64,000 bases of DNA from the NCBI GenBank assembly GCA_016714085.1, contig JADJNW010000039.1:1-64000 (forward strand), given 5' to 3'. Every line of letters starts with the position of its first letter. Within the stretch, counting starts at the first letter, position 1. A program made the translations under genes and the position numbers. This DNA is from Saprospiraceae bacterium. Lineage in GTDB: Bacteria; Bacteroidota; Bacteroidia; Chitinophagales; Saprospiraceae. The notes under the pieces were generated by a model that did no database searches, was not told the DNA's origin, and was given only the letters and a program-made list of their open reading frames with translations. Shown piece after piece: positions 1-7,846 of the stretch.

Positions 1-133
1 AGATGAAACTATTTCAATCATTGAGTCTATTGAAACATAGTATTTTGAAAGCTGTTTCTATTGATACTACTTAAAAAAGACTAATAAACGGACACCCAAG
101 CCATGCTATTTCTTTATTAAAACTTTATATATC

Positions 134-1222
134 ATGGCAAGGACAATCTTTATATTTATCCTCTTTATGCACGGGTTCATCCACCTGATGGGTTTTGTAA
201 AAGCGTTCAAATTGGCTGATATTCAGGAATTAACATATCCGATTTCCAGAGCAAGTGGTGCTTTGTGGTTATTATCAACTTTATTATTTATTATAACAGC
301 CGCGCTCTTTATCTTGAAAAAAGATGCCTGGTGGATGGCGGCAATTCCGGCGGTAATATTATCTCAAATAATGATTGCAATATCCTGGCAGGATGCAAAA
401 TTTGGCACGATTGCTAATATTATTATAATAATTGGTATTGTATTGGGCTGGGCGGCCTGGAATTTTAATATAAAATCGCAAAAAGAAGTAAGTATTTTAT
501 TACAAAAAGCGAATTTTAATACTGAAATTATTACAAAAGATCATATTATATCCTTACCACCGATTGTGCAAAAATGGCTCGAACGCTCCGGTATTATTGA
601 TAAACCTTATATTCAAACTGTTCATTTACAGCAAAAAGTAAAAATGCGTACTACTCCTGATGGTAAATGGATGCCTGTAAATGCGGAGCAATATTTTACA
701 AGCGATCCACCGGGATTTATCTGGATTGCTGATGTCAATATGATGCCGATATTACATTTGTCGGGACGAGATAAATATCAGGATGGACAAGGGCAGATGC
801 TTATAAAAGCTTTGTCTTTGCTACCTGTAGTAAATGCAAAAGGCGCTGAAACCGATCAAGGTACGATGCTGCGCTATTTAGCGGAAATGATATGGTTTCC
901 ATCAGCGGCGCTCAATTATTATATCACTTGGGAAGAATTGGATGTAAATTCCGCAAAGGCAACGATGAATTATAATGGTGTAACAGCTTCGGGAATATTT
1001 ACTTTTAATAATAATGGTGATGTAATTAGTTTTGAAGCGGATCGTTATTATACACGAAAAGGAGGTGCTACGCTGGAGCAATGGCATATTGAAAATTCAG
1101 AATATGATATTTTTAATGGCATTAGAATACCAATAAAATCAGCGGTAACGTGGAAATTGAAAGAAGGCGATTTTACATGGTATAAATTGGAAATTACAGA
1201 TATTACATACAATCAGCGATAA
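134..1222 (+). CDS. DUF6544-like membrane protein
   Basis: A 362-residue protein of unknown function. The first ~110 residues hold about four hydrophobic segments (around residues 3-22, 40-60, 66-82 and 90-110). The soluble remainder, from about residue 115, resembles the conserved region of DUF6544 proteins, with a Leu/Pro-rich entry (LPPIVQKWLERSG) and Trp-rich strands around WIADVNMMPILHLSGRDKY. The soluble half probably faces one side of the inner membrane. It starts at the first ATG after an A/T-rich leader. The SMP-30 lipoprotein gene follows 53 bases downstream on the same strand, but a shared role is not evident. The family name is from memory of the motif pattern; the reaction is unknown. 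Confidence 0.75.
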   Translation: MARTIFIFILFMHGFIHLMGFVKAFKLADIQELTYPISRASGALWLLSTLLFIITAALFILKKDAWWMAAIPAVILSQIMIAISWQDAKFGTIANIIIIIGIVLGWAAWNFNIKSQKEVSILLQKANFNTEIITKDHIISLPPIVQKWLERSGIIDKPYIQTVHLQQKVKMRTTPDGKWMPVNAEQYFTSDPPGFIWIADVNMMPILHLSGRDKYQDGQGQMLIKALSLLPVVNAKGAETDQGTMLRYLAEMIWFPSAALNYYITWEELDVNSAKATMNYNGVTASGIFTFNNNGDVISFEADRYYTRKGGATLEQWHIENSEYDIFNGIRIPIKSAVTWKLKEGDFTWYKLEITDITYNQR

Positions 1223-1275
1223 ATATTTTGTAAAAGAATGCATTATTTTTTACAAATTTGCCTTTCTAAAACCCA

Positions 1276-2280
1276 ATGATTATGAAATATTTCCCATTGA
1301 TTGCACTTTTGTTGCTGTTAGCTTGTAAGAACACTAAACCTATGGAAGAACAAGAAAAATCACCGATTGAACGCCTTGATCCTGCGCTGGACGCTATTAT
1401 TTCCGCCGATTTTGAAATGAAAGTCATTGCTACCGGTTACGACTGGAGCGAAGGGCCGCTGTGGCTGCCAAATCAAAATATGCTTATTTTTTCGGATGTG
1501 CCGAAAAACACGATTTATAAATGGACGGAGGAAAAAGGCGCAGAAGTTTATCTGACACCTTCGGGTTATTTAGGTAGTGGTTATTATAGTAAGGAACCTG
1601 GTTCTAATGGATTAGTGCTTGATAATCAAGGGAATCTGGTGCTTTGTCAGCATGGCGAACGCCGGATGGCAAGGATGCAAGCGCCTTTGGATGCGCCAAA
1701 ACCGGATTTTATTTCCGTTGCAGATAATTATGATGGAAAGAAATTTAATAGTCCGAATGATGCTTGTTATGATAGCAAAGGTAATCTTTATTTTACCGAT
1801 CCGCCTTACGGTTTGCCGCAATATATAGATGATCCCACCAAGGAAATTCCTTTTCAGGGCGTATATAAAGTTGCGCCCGATGGCAAGGTGACGCTGCTCA
1901 TCGATTCGATCACAAGACCCAATGGCATTGCGCTTTCGCCGGATGAAAAATATTTATATATTGCAAATTCCGATCCTGAAAAAGCAATTTGGTATCGTTA
2001 TGAATTGGGCGAAGATTCTTTATTATCCGGTGGCGTTTTTTATGATGCGACCCCGATGGTTGGTCAAGGTAAAGGTGTGCCCGATGGCATGAAAATAGAT
2101 CGAAACGGGAATATAATTGCGACCGGGCCGGGCGGCATTTTTATTATAAACTCCGACGGAAAATTATTAGGCAGAATAAGATTTGAAGAGTCGACCTCTA
2201 ATTGTGCTTTAGCGGATAATGATAAAATATTATATATCACTAATGATATGAATATTGTTCAAATCAAATTGCGGAAATAA
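1276..2280 (+). CDS. SMP-30/gluconolactonase family lipoprotein
   Basis: A 334-residue six-bladed beta-propeller of the SMP-30/gluconolactonase/LRE family, whose members hydrolyse sugar lactones or related esters using a bound divalent metal. Family signatures are visible: EGPLW near residue 58, SPNDACYDSKGNLYFTDPPYG near residue 160, RPNGIALSPDEKYLYIANS near 215 and GVPDGMKID near 265. The N-terminus is a lipoprotein signal (LLLLLAC), so the enzyme is probably tethered in the periplasm or at the outer membrane. ATG codons at 1276 and 1282 are both possible; the second gives the more usual MKYF start. The substrate cannot be read from sequence. Confident on fold, less on reaction. Confidence 0.87.
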   Translation: MIMKYFPLIALLLLLACKNTKPMEEQEKSPIERLDPALDAIISADFEMKVIATGYDWSEGPLWLPNQNMLIFSDVPKNTIYKWTEEKGAEVYLTPSGYLGSGYYSKEPGSNGLVLDNQGNLVLCQHGERRMARMQAPLDAPKPDFISVADNYDGKKFNSPNDACYDSKGNLYFTDPPYGLPQYIDDPTKEIPFQGVYKVAPDGKVTLLIDSITRPNGIALSPDEKYLYIANSDPEKAIWYRYELGEDSLLSGGVFYDATPMVGQGKGVPDGMKIDRNGNIIATGPGGIFIINSDGKLLGRIRFEESTSNCALADNDKILYITNDMNIVQIKLRK

Positions 2281-2337
2281 TATTACATTTAAGTAATAAA
2301 ATTTTTTGATTTCTTACTTCTAACTTCGTACTTCGTT

Positions 2338-3273
2338 TTATTCTTCTTCAAATTCTGTTAAGCGGACGTTGACAGCTACGTAGTCGCCTTTTTCGCCTTT
2401 GGTGATATGGAAACTGACATGATCGCCTTCACGTAATTCGTTAAAATCCGTGCCCATTACGGTAGAGTAGTGGAAAAATAAATTATTGGGCGGGTATTTG
2501 ATGAAACCATAGCCGTTTTTCATGCTCAGCACTTCACCCTCGTGTACTTCCCCATCGAATTCATAATCCTCGGTGCTATGCTCGCCATTGCTTTGTTCAA
2601 ATAAAACAGGCGGTTTTTTGCTTTCGGTTTGTACGAATAAATTATTAATCAAGGCATCGTTGCGCTTCAGGCGATTATCAATGATTTCGTGCATCGGCAC
2701 CGGATAGGAAACTTCTTCCAGCAAATCCTGCGAAGTGCGCGTCACGAGCATTTGCCCTGTGGGGGTGGTGTATTCAAAATCCCAACTCATCACCATTACT
2801 CGCGTACCCAGCGTATTGAGCTTGCGCACCAGCGGCACGTAGTCGCCATCGGAGGCAATCAGCGCCAGGACATCAAATTTTTTATAAATCGCCAATTCAA
2901 AGGCTTCCAGGGCGAGCCATACGTCGATGCCTTTCTCTTCGCGGCGTCCACCGAAATTGCGCAAAGGCAAATAATGCGTGGTCACACCTTCCGACATTAA
3001 AATATCATCAAACACGCGGTCGTAGTACAATACATTGCCACGCTGCGAAGCTTCCTGTGCATTCAGTCTGCCCCGAAAATAATGCGCATCTACGATTTGG
3101 CAAAGCCGCACATCGGTGTCTTCATCCTGCGCGATCTGACCGCGAATAAACTCGTGTAAGCCAGCAATACTAAGTCTTTTCTTGCGAGGGTGATCATAAT
3201 TATAATAATTGCTTACATGGAGAAAATAATTTCCGTCATAAAAAACGCCAATCCTGGTCAATTTATCGTGCAT
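2338..3273 (-). CDS. NYN domain protein with C-terminal cold-shock-like domain
   Basis: A 311-residue protein of the NYN (PIN-like nuclease) superfamily, LabA/DUF88 type. Residues 7-15 (IGVFYDGNY) and ALIASDGDYVPL near residue 138 supply the conserved acidic residues of the metal-dependent RNase fold. The last ~60 residues (GEVLSMKNGYGFI ... LFFHYSTV ... LREGDHVSFH) form a cold-shock/OB-fold nucleic-acid-binding domain. The combination suggests an RNA-binding ribonuclease or RNA-processing factor in the cytoplasm. It is the last gene of a minus-strand group but has its own upstream promoter-like elements, so it may be transcribed alone. Domain calls are strong; the target RNA is unknown. Confidence 0.85.
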   Translation of the reverse strand: MHDKLTRIGVFYDGNYFLHVSNYYNYDHPRKKRLSIAGLHEFIRGQIAQDEDTDVRLCQIVDAHYFRGRLNAQEASQRGNVLYYDRVFDDILMSEGVTTHYLPLRNFGGRREEKGIDVWLALEAFELAIYKKFDVLALIASDGDYVPLVRKLNTLGTRVMVMSWDFEYTTPTGQMLVTRTSQDLLEEVSYPVPMHEIIDNRLKRNDALINNLFVQTESKKPPVLFEQSNGEHSTEDYEFDGEVHEGEVLSMKNGYGFIKYPPNNLFFHYSTVMGTDFNELREGDHVSFHITKGEKGDYVAVNVRLTEFEEE

Positions 3274-3304
3274 GATGCGTGTTTGTGTTTATTTTTCAGC
3301 GCCG

Positions 3305-3312
3305 CAAATGTA
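3305..3312 (-). promoter_or_regulatory. Bacteroidota -7 promoter element upstream of the NYN gene
   Basis: On the minus strand this reads TACATTTG, an exact match to TAnnTTTG, 32 bases before the start codon. A second exact match, TAGTTTTG, abuts it at 3313-3320. Two adjacent -7 elements may give two start points. Confidence 0.5.
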
Positions 3313-3411
3313 CAAAACTAAAGGAAACTTACAGTTTTTCTTCTAATTTTTTACATAAAGGTGCTGATTTTCAATAAGTTTCGTCGAAAATAAAATTTTG
3401 AATAAATAATG

Positions 3412-3870
3412 TCAAGCTTTTCGAAATAAATGTTTGGTTTTGAATGGTTTAAATCCTTGTTTTTCATAAAAACGAATGGTATCCTCTTTTTTAGCGCCCA
3501 CCTCCAACTCATAAGCCATTTCACCGTAGCGCCTTTCGGCAAATCGCCACTCAAAAAATCGAGAAGCAATGCCTTGATTCCGCCAGGATTTTTTCACCAA
3601 AAGCTCATCAATGATAAGCATTCGTCCGCCAAATTCATTGCTCCAAAACCAAGTGAGAATGGCATATCCCACGGTTTGCCCTTCTATTTCAAATACGAGA
3701 ATGCTGCCTACTTCGGGTTGTGTTGTCATTGTTTTTATCGTGCGAATGATTTGTTCTTGCGTCATCGAACCAACGGTGGTGGCATTATCGTCTGCATACA
3801 ATTCCAGAATCATGGGTTCCAGTTCATTAAAATCCGATTCGCGGTAAGCGCGGAAAATAAGGTTTTGCAT
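3412..3870 (-). CDS. GNAT family N-acetyltransferase
   Basis: A GNAT-fold acetyltransferase that would transfer acetyl from acetyl-CoA to an unknown amine. The N-terminal strand LIFRAYRESDFNELEPMI is typical, and the acetyl-CoA loop is the segment ELLVKKSWRNQGIASRFF (Q/R-x-x-G-x-A type) around residue 95. FYEKQGFKPF near the C-terminus is the usual closing motif. I prefer the ATG at 3870 (MQNLIFRAY), which puts the first strand at the N-terminus; an ATG at 3894 adds eight residues. The gene lies 42 bases downstream of the 290-residue unknown gene on the same strand. Substrate not predictable. Confidence 0.86.
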   Translation of the reverse strand: MQNLIFRAYRESDFNELEPMILELYADDNATTVGSMTQEQIIRTIKTMTTQPEVGSILVFEIEGQTVGYAILTWFWSNEFGGRMLIIDELLVKKSWRNQGIASRFFEWRFAERRYGEMAYELEVGAKKEDTIRFYEKQGFKPFKTKHLFRKA

Positions 3871-3912
3871 AAGCGATTTTGAGTTTTGCCGCAAAGATGC
3901 TGTTTTTAGGCA

Positions 3913-4785
3913 TTATTCACTAATCAAGATCAAAGAGGCAGCAATTCCTGCTTCTAAAAATGCTTCGGTTTGTCGAGCTTGCTCTTCTGCGGAATTTATT
4001 TTTACAAGCGCTGAAATGGGCAGCACCGCACCCGTCCAACCCTTGGTATGCCAATAACCACTTGGCAAATGGGGTAAATTAGAAGAATTCGTATTACCAA
4101 ATTTCGACCAGTGATTGACATAGAAATAATGTTCATCAATATCTTGATCGGGAATCGCCAAGCCAATACCGACGGACTTTGTAGCATTTTGATCTTCGTC
4201 AAAAGTAACAGGAATATACACGCCAATATCGAAATGATGCGGCCAGGTGCGCACAGGCGATGCGTGTTTGTATTGGCTTGCAAAATGTTCCAAAATATAA
4301 TGCGCATTATGGCGATAAAGCGCTAATTCTTGATGCAATTGCTTGGTTATCAATTGAAAAGGTGCTCCGTCTTCCACAGGATGATGCGGAATTTCAAAAT
4401 GAGCAATAGGTTTTAATTGAGCTTGGGAGACCTTAAATTTTTCTTGTAAAATGAGCTTCATCCAGGTAATTCCTGCTTCTTTGGTTTGATCGGTCAAAGC
4501 AAATTTAGAGATAATATCCCCATTTTTAGTTTGCCATTCTAATTGAAAATCAGGGAATTGTAGTAATAAGCGAAAGCTTTCTTCGATGCAGTTACCAGGC
4601 AAAGCTTGTCTGTCAGGTAGCCATTCCAAATTGGTGTGTGAATCATCTGCTTGTTTCGGGAGATAACTATTGCCCACCATCGAAACCAATTGCGCCGCGT
4701 GGTGCAGTTGTTGAGTCGGCGCATTGAGCTTTTGAGGATCAGGATAAGTGAGCATTTGCCACTTGGCAATAAAGTTTTTGGGCAT
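3913..4785 (-). CDS. Hypothetical protein, DUF5996-like C-terminal half
   Basis: A 290-residue soluble protein with no signal peptide or membrane segment. The stretch RTWPHHFDIGVYIPV near residue 180, followed by HYFYVNHWSKFG and YWHTKGWTGAVLP, recalls DUF5996-type proteins, whose function is unknown. The resemblance is from memory and moderate. It sits in a same-strand series with a short HEAT-like gene upstream (54-base gap) and a GNAT gene downstream (42-base gap), so co-transcription is plausible. No catalytic motif is recognised. Confidence 0.6.
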   Translation of the reverse strand: MPKNFIAKWQMLTYPDPQKLNAPTQQLHHAAQLVSMVGNSYLPKQADDSHTNLEWLPDRQALPGNCIEESFRLLLQFPDFQLEWQTKNGDIISKFALTDQTKEAGITWMKLILQEKFKVSQAQLKPIAHFEIPHHPVEDGAPFQLITKQLHQELALYRHNAHYILEHFASQYKHASPVRTWPHHFDIGVYIPVTFDEDQNATKSVGIGLAIPDQDIDEHYFYVNHWSKFGNTNSSNLPHLPSGYWHTKGWTGAVLPISALVKINSAEEQARQTEAFLEAGIAASLILISE

Positions 4786-4838
4786 AGGGTTTTATTTTAA
4801 ATAAAGCGTGAAGCCCGCCAGATGTTTATCCAAGAATG

Positions 4839-5354
4839 CTATTTATTGAACGCTTGCAGCACTTTTTTGATGCGGGCTTTCACCGAAGGAGCTTCGATTT
4901 CTAAGGCTTGCTCATAAGTAAGGCGCACCTCCTCGCGTAGCTCGGGTAAAACTTTGCTCATTTCATACAAACCATTGTACGCCCAGGCGCGGACGAATTT
5001 GTTGGTACTTTTGATCGAATCCTTGATAAATGGGTCGAGATAAGGCAGGTCATTTTCTTCTAATTTCAAAAAAGGCAGTATTTGCAATAAGTGAAGTTTT
5101 GCACCCCAGAACTCTAATATTTCCGCCAGCTTGATCAGATTTCGAGTATCGTGAGGCGCAATTGGATGCTTGTTTTCGGTATGATGCTTGAGGAGCCAGG
5201 TAGCTTGATTTTGCAGACCTTTTTCGGCGTAGCAAATAGAAATTAAATTAGATATAAAATCGGTTTGATATGCAAAAGAATGATATATTTCCAGCAGATA
5301 GGCCGTACTTCGCTCGTCCCACCCCCAGAGTGCGTCCTTGAGTGTTTCCAACAT
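4839..5354 (-). CDS. Small HEAT-repeat-like protein of unknown function
   Basis: A 171-residue all-helical protein. Segments such as KDSIKSTNKFVRAWAYNGLY and VKARIKKVLQ have the spacing of HEAT or ARM helices, in which one helix ends in RAWA(Y/L). Such proteins usually bind other proteins. The gene begins 11 bases downstream of the Crp/Fnr regulator on the same strand and is probably in its transcription unit. No signal peptide or catalytic motif is visible. The HEAT assignment is tentative because only one or two repeats are clear. Confidence 0.6.
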   Translation of the reverse strand: MLETLKDALWGWDERSTAYLLEIYHSFAYQTDFISNLISICYAEKGLQNQATWLLKHHTENKHPIAPHDTRNLIKLAEILEFWGAKLHLLQILPFLKLEENDLPYLDPFIKDSIKSTNKFVRAWAYNGLYEMSKVLPELREEVRLTYEQALEIEAPSVKARIKKVLQAFNK

Positions 5355-5365
5355 GTATCAGTAAA

Positions 5366-6049
5366 TCAGGCAAGCTTCGCCATATCCCGAATCAGGATAC
5401 TGCGGCGATTGAAATAAATCAAATTCGATTTTTTCAGGTCATTCAGCACCGAAGTCACCGTTTGGCGCGAGGTGCCGGTGATATTGGCAATATCTTGTTG
5501 CGTATAGCAATGTTTGATCAAAGTTTCGTAGCCGATACGTTTGCCTTGTTTCAAGGCCGAATCTTTCAAAAAATCAATAATACGCTCACGAGCATCCTTG
5601 AATATCAAGGATTCCAGGCGATCTTCCACACGCTTGAGTCGGCCGCCGATCATCGTCAACACGCTCATCGCCAGTTTATAATTCAACTGCATCAGTTTGT
5701 GGAATTCTGCTACAGGAATGCGATATACCTGCACTTCTTCCATCGCCTGTGCGCCATCCTGACGTTTTTGCTCACCAGCCAAGCCCAGTTCGCCAAATAT
5801 CGCCATCGGATGTAGGATGTGTTTGATCACCTCTCTGCCATCTTCGGCTTCATTACCAATTTTTATAATGCCTCTTACCAAGATAAAAACAGCGTCCGAA
5901 GCATCGCCACTTTTGAAAACAAAAGTATTTTTCTTGATGACTTTATGCTCCGCTATTGCCTCCAATTGGCGCAACTCTGTGTCATTCAATTCGTTGAACA
6001 GCGGTAAGTGCCGCAAAAAATCAATCGCATTGGCTCTGAAAGTTCTCAT
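5366..6049 (-). CDS. Crp/Fnr family transcriptional regulator
   Basis: A 227-residue Crp/Fnr regulator. Residues ~15-130 are the cyclic-nucleotide-binding-like beta-roll (VFKSGDASDAVFILVRGIIKIG; GREVIKHILHPMAIFGELGL), and residues ~170-215 are the winged helix (YTQQDIANITGTSRQTVTSVLNDLKK), whose recognition helix is SRQTVTSVL. The protein has no Cys cluster of the Fnr [4Fe-4S] type. The effector is unknown; the roll lacks a clear cAMP-binding Arg-Ser pair. It heads a minus-strand series of small genes. Family call is firm; regulon unknown. Confidence 0.92.
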   Translation of the reverse strand: MRTFRANAIDFLRHLPLFNELNDTELRQLEAIAEHKVIKKNTFVFKSGDASDAVFILVRGIIKIGNEAEDGREVIKHILHPMAIFGELGLAGEQKRQDGAQAMEEVQVYRIPVAEFHKLMQLNYKLAMSVLTMIGGRLKRVEDRLESLIFKDARERIIDFLKDSALKQGKRIGYETLIKHCYTQQDIANITGTSRQTVTSVLNDLKKSNLIYFNRRSILIRDMAKLA

Positions 6050-6310
6050 ACGCCTGGTTTTTAAAACTTATTAAATCACGCTACAAAAATGAATTTTTTG
6101 ATAATAGAAAGAAAGTACAAATTTGGGAACTTGTTCCAGTGTTTTTACTAGGTTATTTTTTATAAAATAATGAACTACAATACTTTAATAAAGTTATTAT
6201 TGACTAAAAGTTCAAGAATAATTTTCTGTGTCAAAGATGCTCAAGTTGAAAAAGCAAAAAAAATGTAGTTTCGTTTTAAAAAAAGGGTGCAAAAAATTCT
6301 TGCACAACTG

Positions 6311-7379
6311 ATGCATCGCAAAATTATTCATATCGATATGGACGCTTTTTACGCTTCGGTGGAGCAGCGCGAGAATCCTGAATTGCGTGGAAAGCCTGTG
6401 GCCGTAGGCGGTTCGAGCAAGCGAGGTGTGGTGGCTTCTGCCAGCTACGAGGCTCGAAAGTTTGGCGTACGCTCGGCGATGCCCAGTATTATTGCGCGAC
6501 GCAAGTGCCCGGATTTGATTTTTGTAAAATCGCATTTTGATCTGTATCGTCAAGTATCACATCAGATTCGGGAGATTTTTCTCGATTATACCGATTTGGT
6601 GGAACCGCTTTCCTTGGATGAAGCTTACTTAGACGTGACCGACAACAAAAAAGGCATGAAATCTGCTACTTTGATTGCGCAAGAAATTCGCCGCCGTATT
6701 CAGGAAGAAACCCAACTCACGGCATCCGCCGGTGTATCTTTTAATAAATTCCTGGCTAAAATTGCTTCTGATATTAACAAACCCAATGGAATCAAGGTCA
6801 TCACGCCGGATGAAGCAATCGTTTTTATCGAAGAATTGCCCATCGAAAAATTTCACGGCATCGGGCGCGTCACTGCTGAGAAAATGAAAAAATTGGGCAT
6901 TCACAATGGCAAGGATTTGAAAGACTGGTCGGAAGTAGATTTGGTGCAGCGCTTTGGTAAAGTGGGGCGATATTATTATCGCATTGTTCGTGCAGAAGAT
7001 ACTCGTGAAGTCAATCCCCATCGCATCCGCAAGTCTATTGGCGCGGAGCGTACTTTTTTTGAAGACTTGGTCGAACTGAGCGCCATGAAAGAAAAACTGA
7101 CACAATTGGCGGGCATCGTTTTTGAATATATGCAAAAATCAGATAATTTCGGGAGAACCGTCACTATCAAAATCAAATCTTTCGACTTTAAAATCAATAC
7201 CACGTAGCAAGACTTTTGGCACGGAAGTGACAGATTTAGAAAGCTTAATCGCCGTTACCCATGAACTATTAGATCAAAACGAAGAAGAACTTGGCGCGGT
7301 GCGGCTGCTGGGCGTTTCGATATCCAATTTGCAAAAAGAGCATCAAGTGGATGGCATCCAACTCAAATTTGAATTTTAA
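6311..7379 (+). CDS. dinB: DNA polymerase IV (Y family), interrupted by one frameshift
   Basis: Translesion DNA polymerase IV, which copies past damaged template bases without proofreading. Palm motifs are intact: HIDMDAFYASVEQ at the N-terminus, LSLDEAYLDVT with catalytic Asp-Glu near residue 100, and SAGVSFNKFLAKIASD near 140. The little-finger domain is split. The first frame stops at 7207 after SFDFKINTT, and a second frame resumes with RSKTFGTEVTDLESL and runs to 7379. Removing one base, the A at about 7202, restores SFDFKINTRSKTF, the usual family text. I chose ATG 6311 (MHRKIIHIDMDAF); a GTG at 6287 would add eight residues. Either a one-base sequencing error or a recent loss of the C-terminal domain. 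Confidence 0.9.
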
Positions 7380-7494
7380 CCAGGACAAACAATCTTTGTA
7401 CTAAAAAAGTAAAGTTTCTTAGTCTTTCAGGAAACTCTTTCGCCTTTATTGCTGTTGAAAGCAGCAGAAATTTGGAATTTTTTTTGTCAATGGC

Positions 7495-7524
7495 TTGATA
7501 TTCTTAAAAAGGGTTGTATTTTTG
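7495..7524 (+). promoter_or_regulatory. Promoter of tRNA-Lys
   Basis: TTG at 7495-7497, a 19-base spacer, and an exact -7 element TATTTTTG at 7517-7524 match the Bacteroidota housekeeping promoter. It lies about 95 bases upstream of the mature tRNA, implying a leader of roughly 90 nt. No protein gene intervenes. Confidence 0.6.
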
Positions 7525-7553
7525 CAACGCTTTTAAAAAGCACCTCTAAATAA

Positions 7554-7600
7554 GAAATGTGAGAAATGAAATGCGAAAAACTTTTCAAATTTCTCATTTC
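7554..7600 (+). other. Hairpin in the tRNA-Lys leader
   Basis: GAAATG (7554-7559) plus AGAAAT (7562-7567), with a two-base bulge, pairs with ATTTCTCATTTC (7589-7600). It lies between the promoter and the tRNA. The tRNA-Arg gene at 17.95 kb has a comparable leader hairpin. Confidence 0.4.
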
Positions 7601-7618
7601 CAATTTCAAATTTGACTT

Positions 7619-7691
7619 GATTCGGTAGCTCAGCTGGTAGAGCAATACACTTTTAATGTATGGGTCCTGGGTTCGAATCCCAGCCGAATCA
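7619..7691 (+). tRNA. tRNA-Lys (anticodon TTT)
   Basis: A 73-base cloverleaf. The acceptor stem GATTCGG pairs perfectly with CCGAATC, with discriminator A. The D-arm is AGCTCAGCTGGTAGAGC. The anticodon stem ATACA/TGTAT encloses loop CTTTTAA, giving anticodon TTT. The T-arm is CTGGG TTCGAAT CCCAG. No CCA is encoded. It reads AAA and AAG lysine codons. The gene stands alone with its own promoter and leader. Confidence 0.97.
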
Positions 7692-7846
7692 CTCCAAAGG
7701 TAAGCGCCTAGCTTGCCTTTTCTTTTTTCTGCGAATGTAAACTGGCGTTTCACAGACAATTTTCCTGAAACCAACTATACTTTCCCTTCCTCCCGCCATT
7801 TTTAACTAACTTCCCCGCAGAACTAACTAAAATCACACCTATCTCC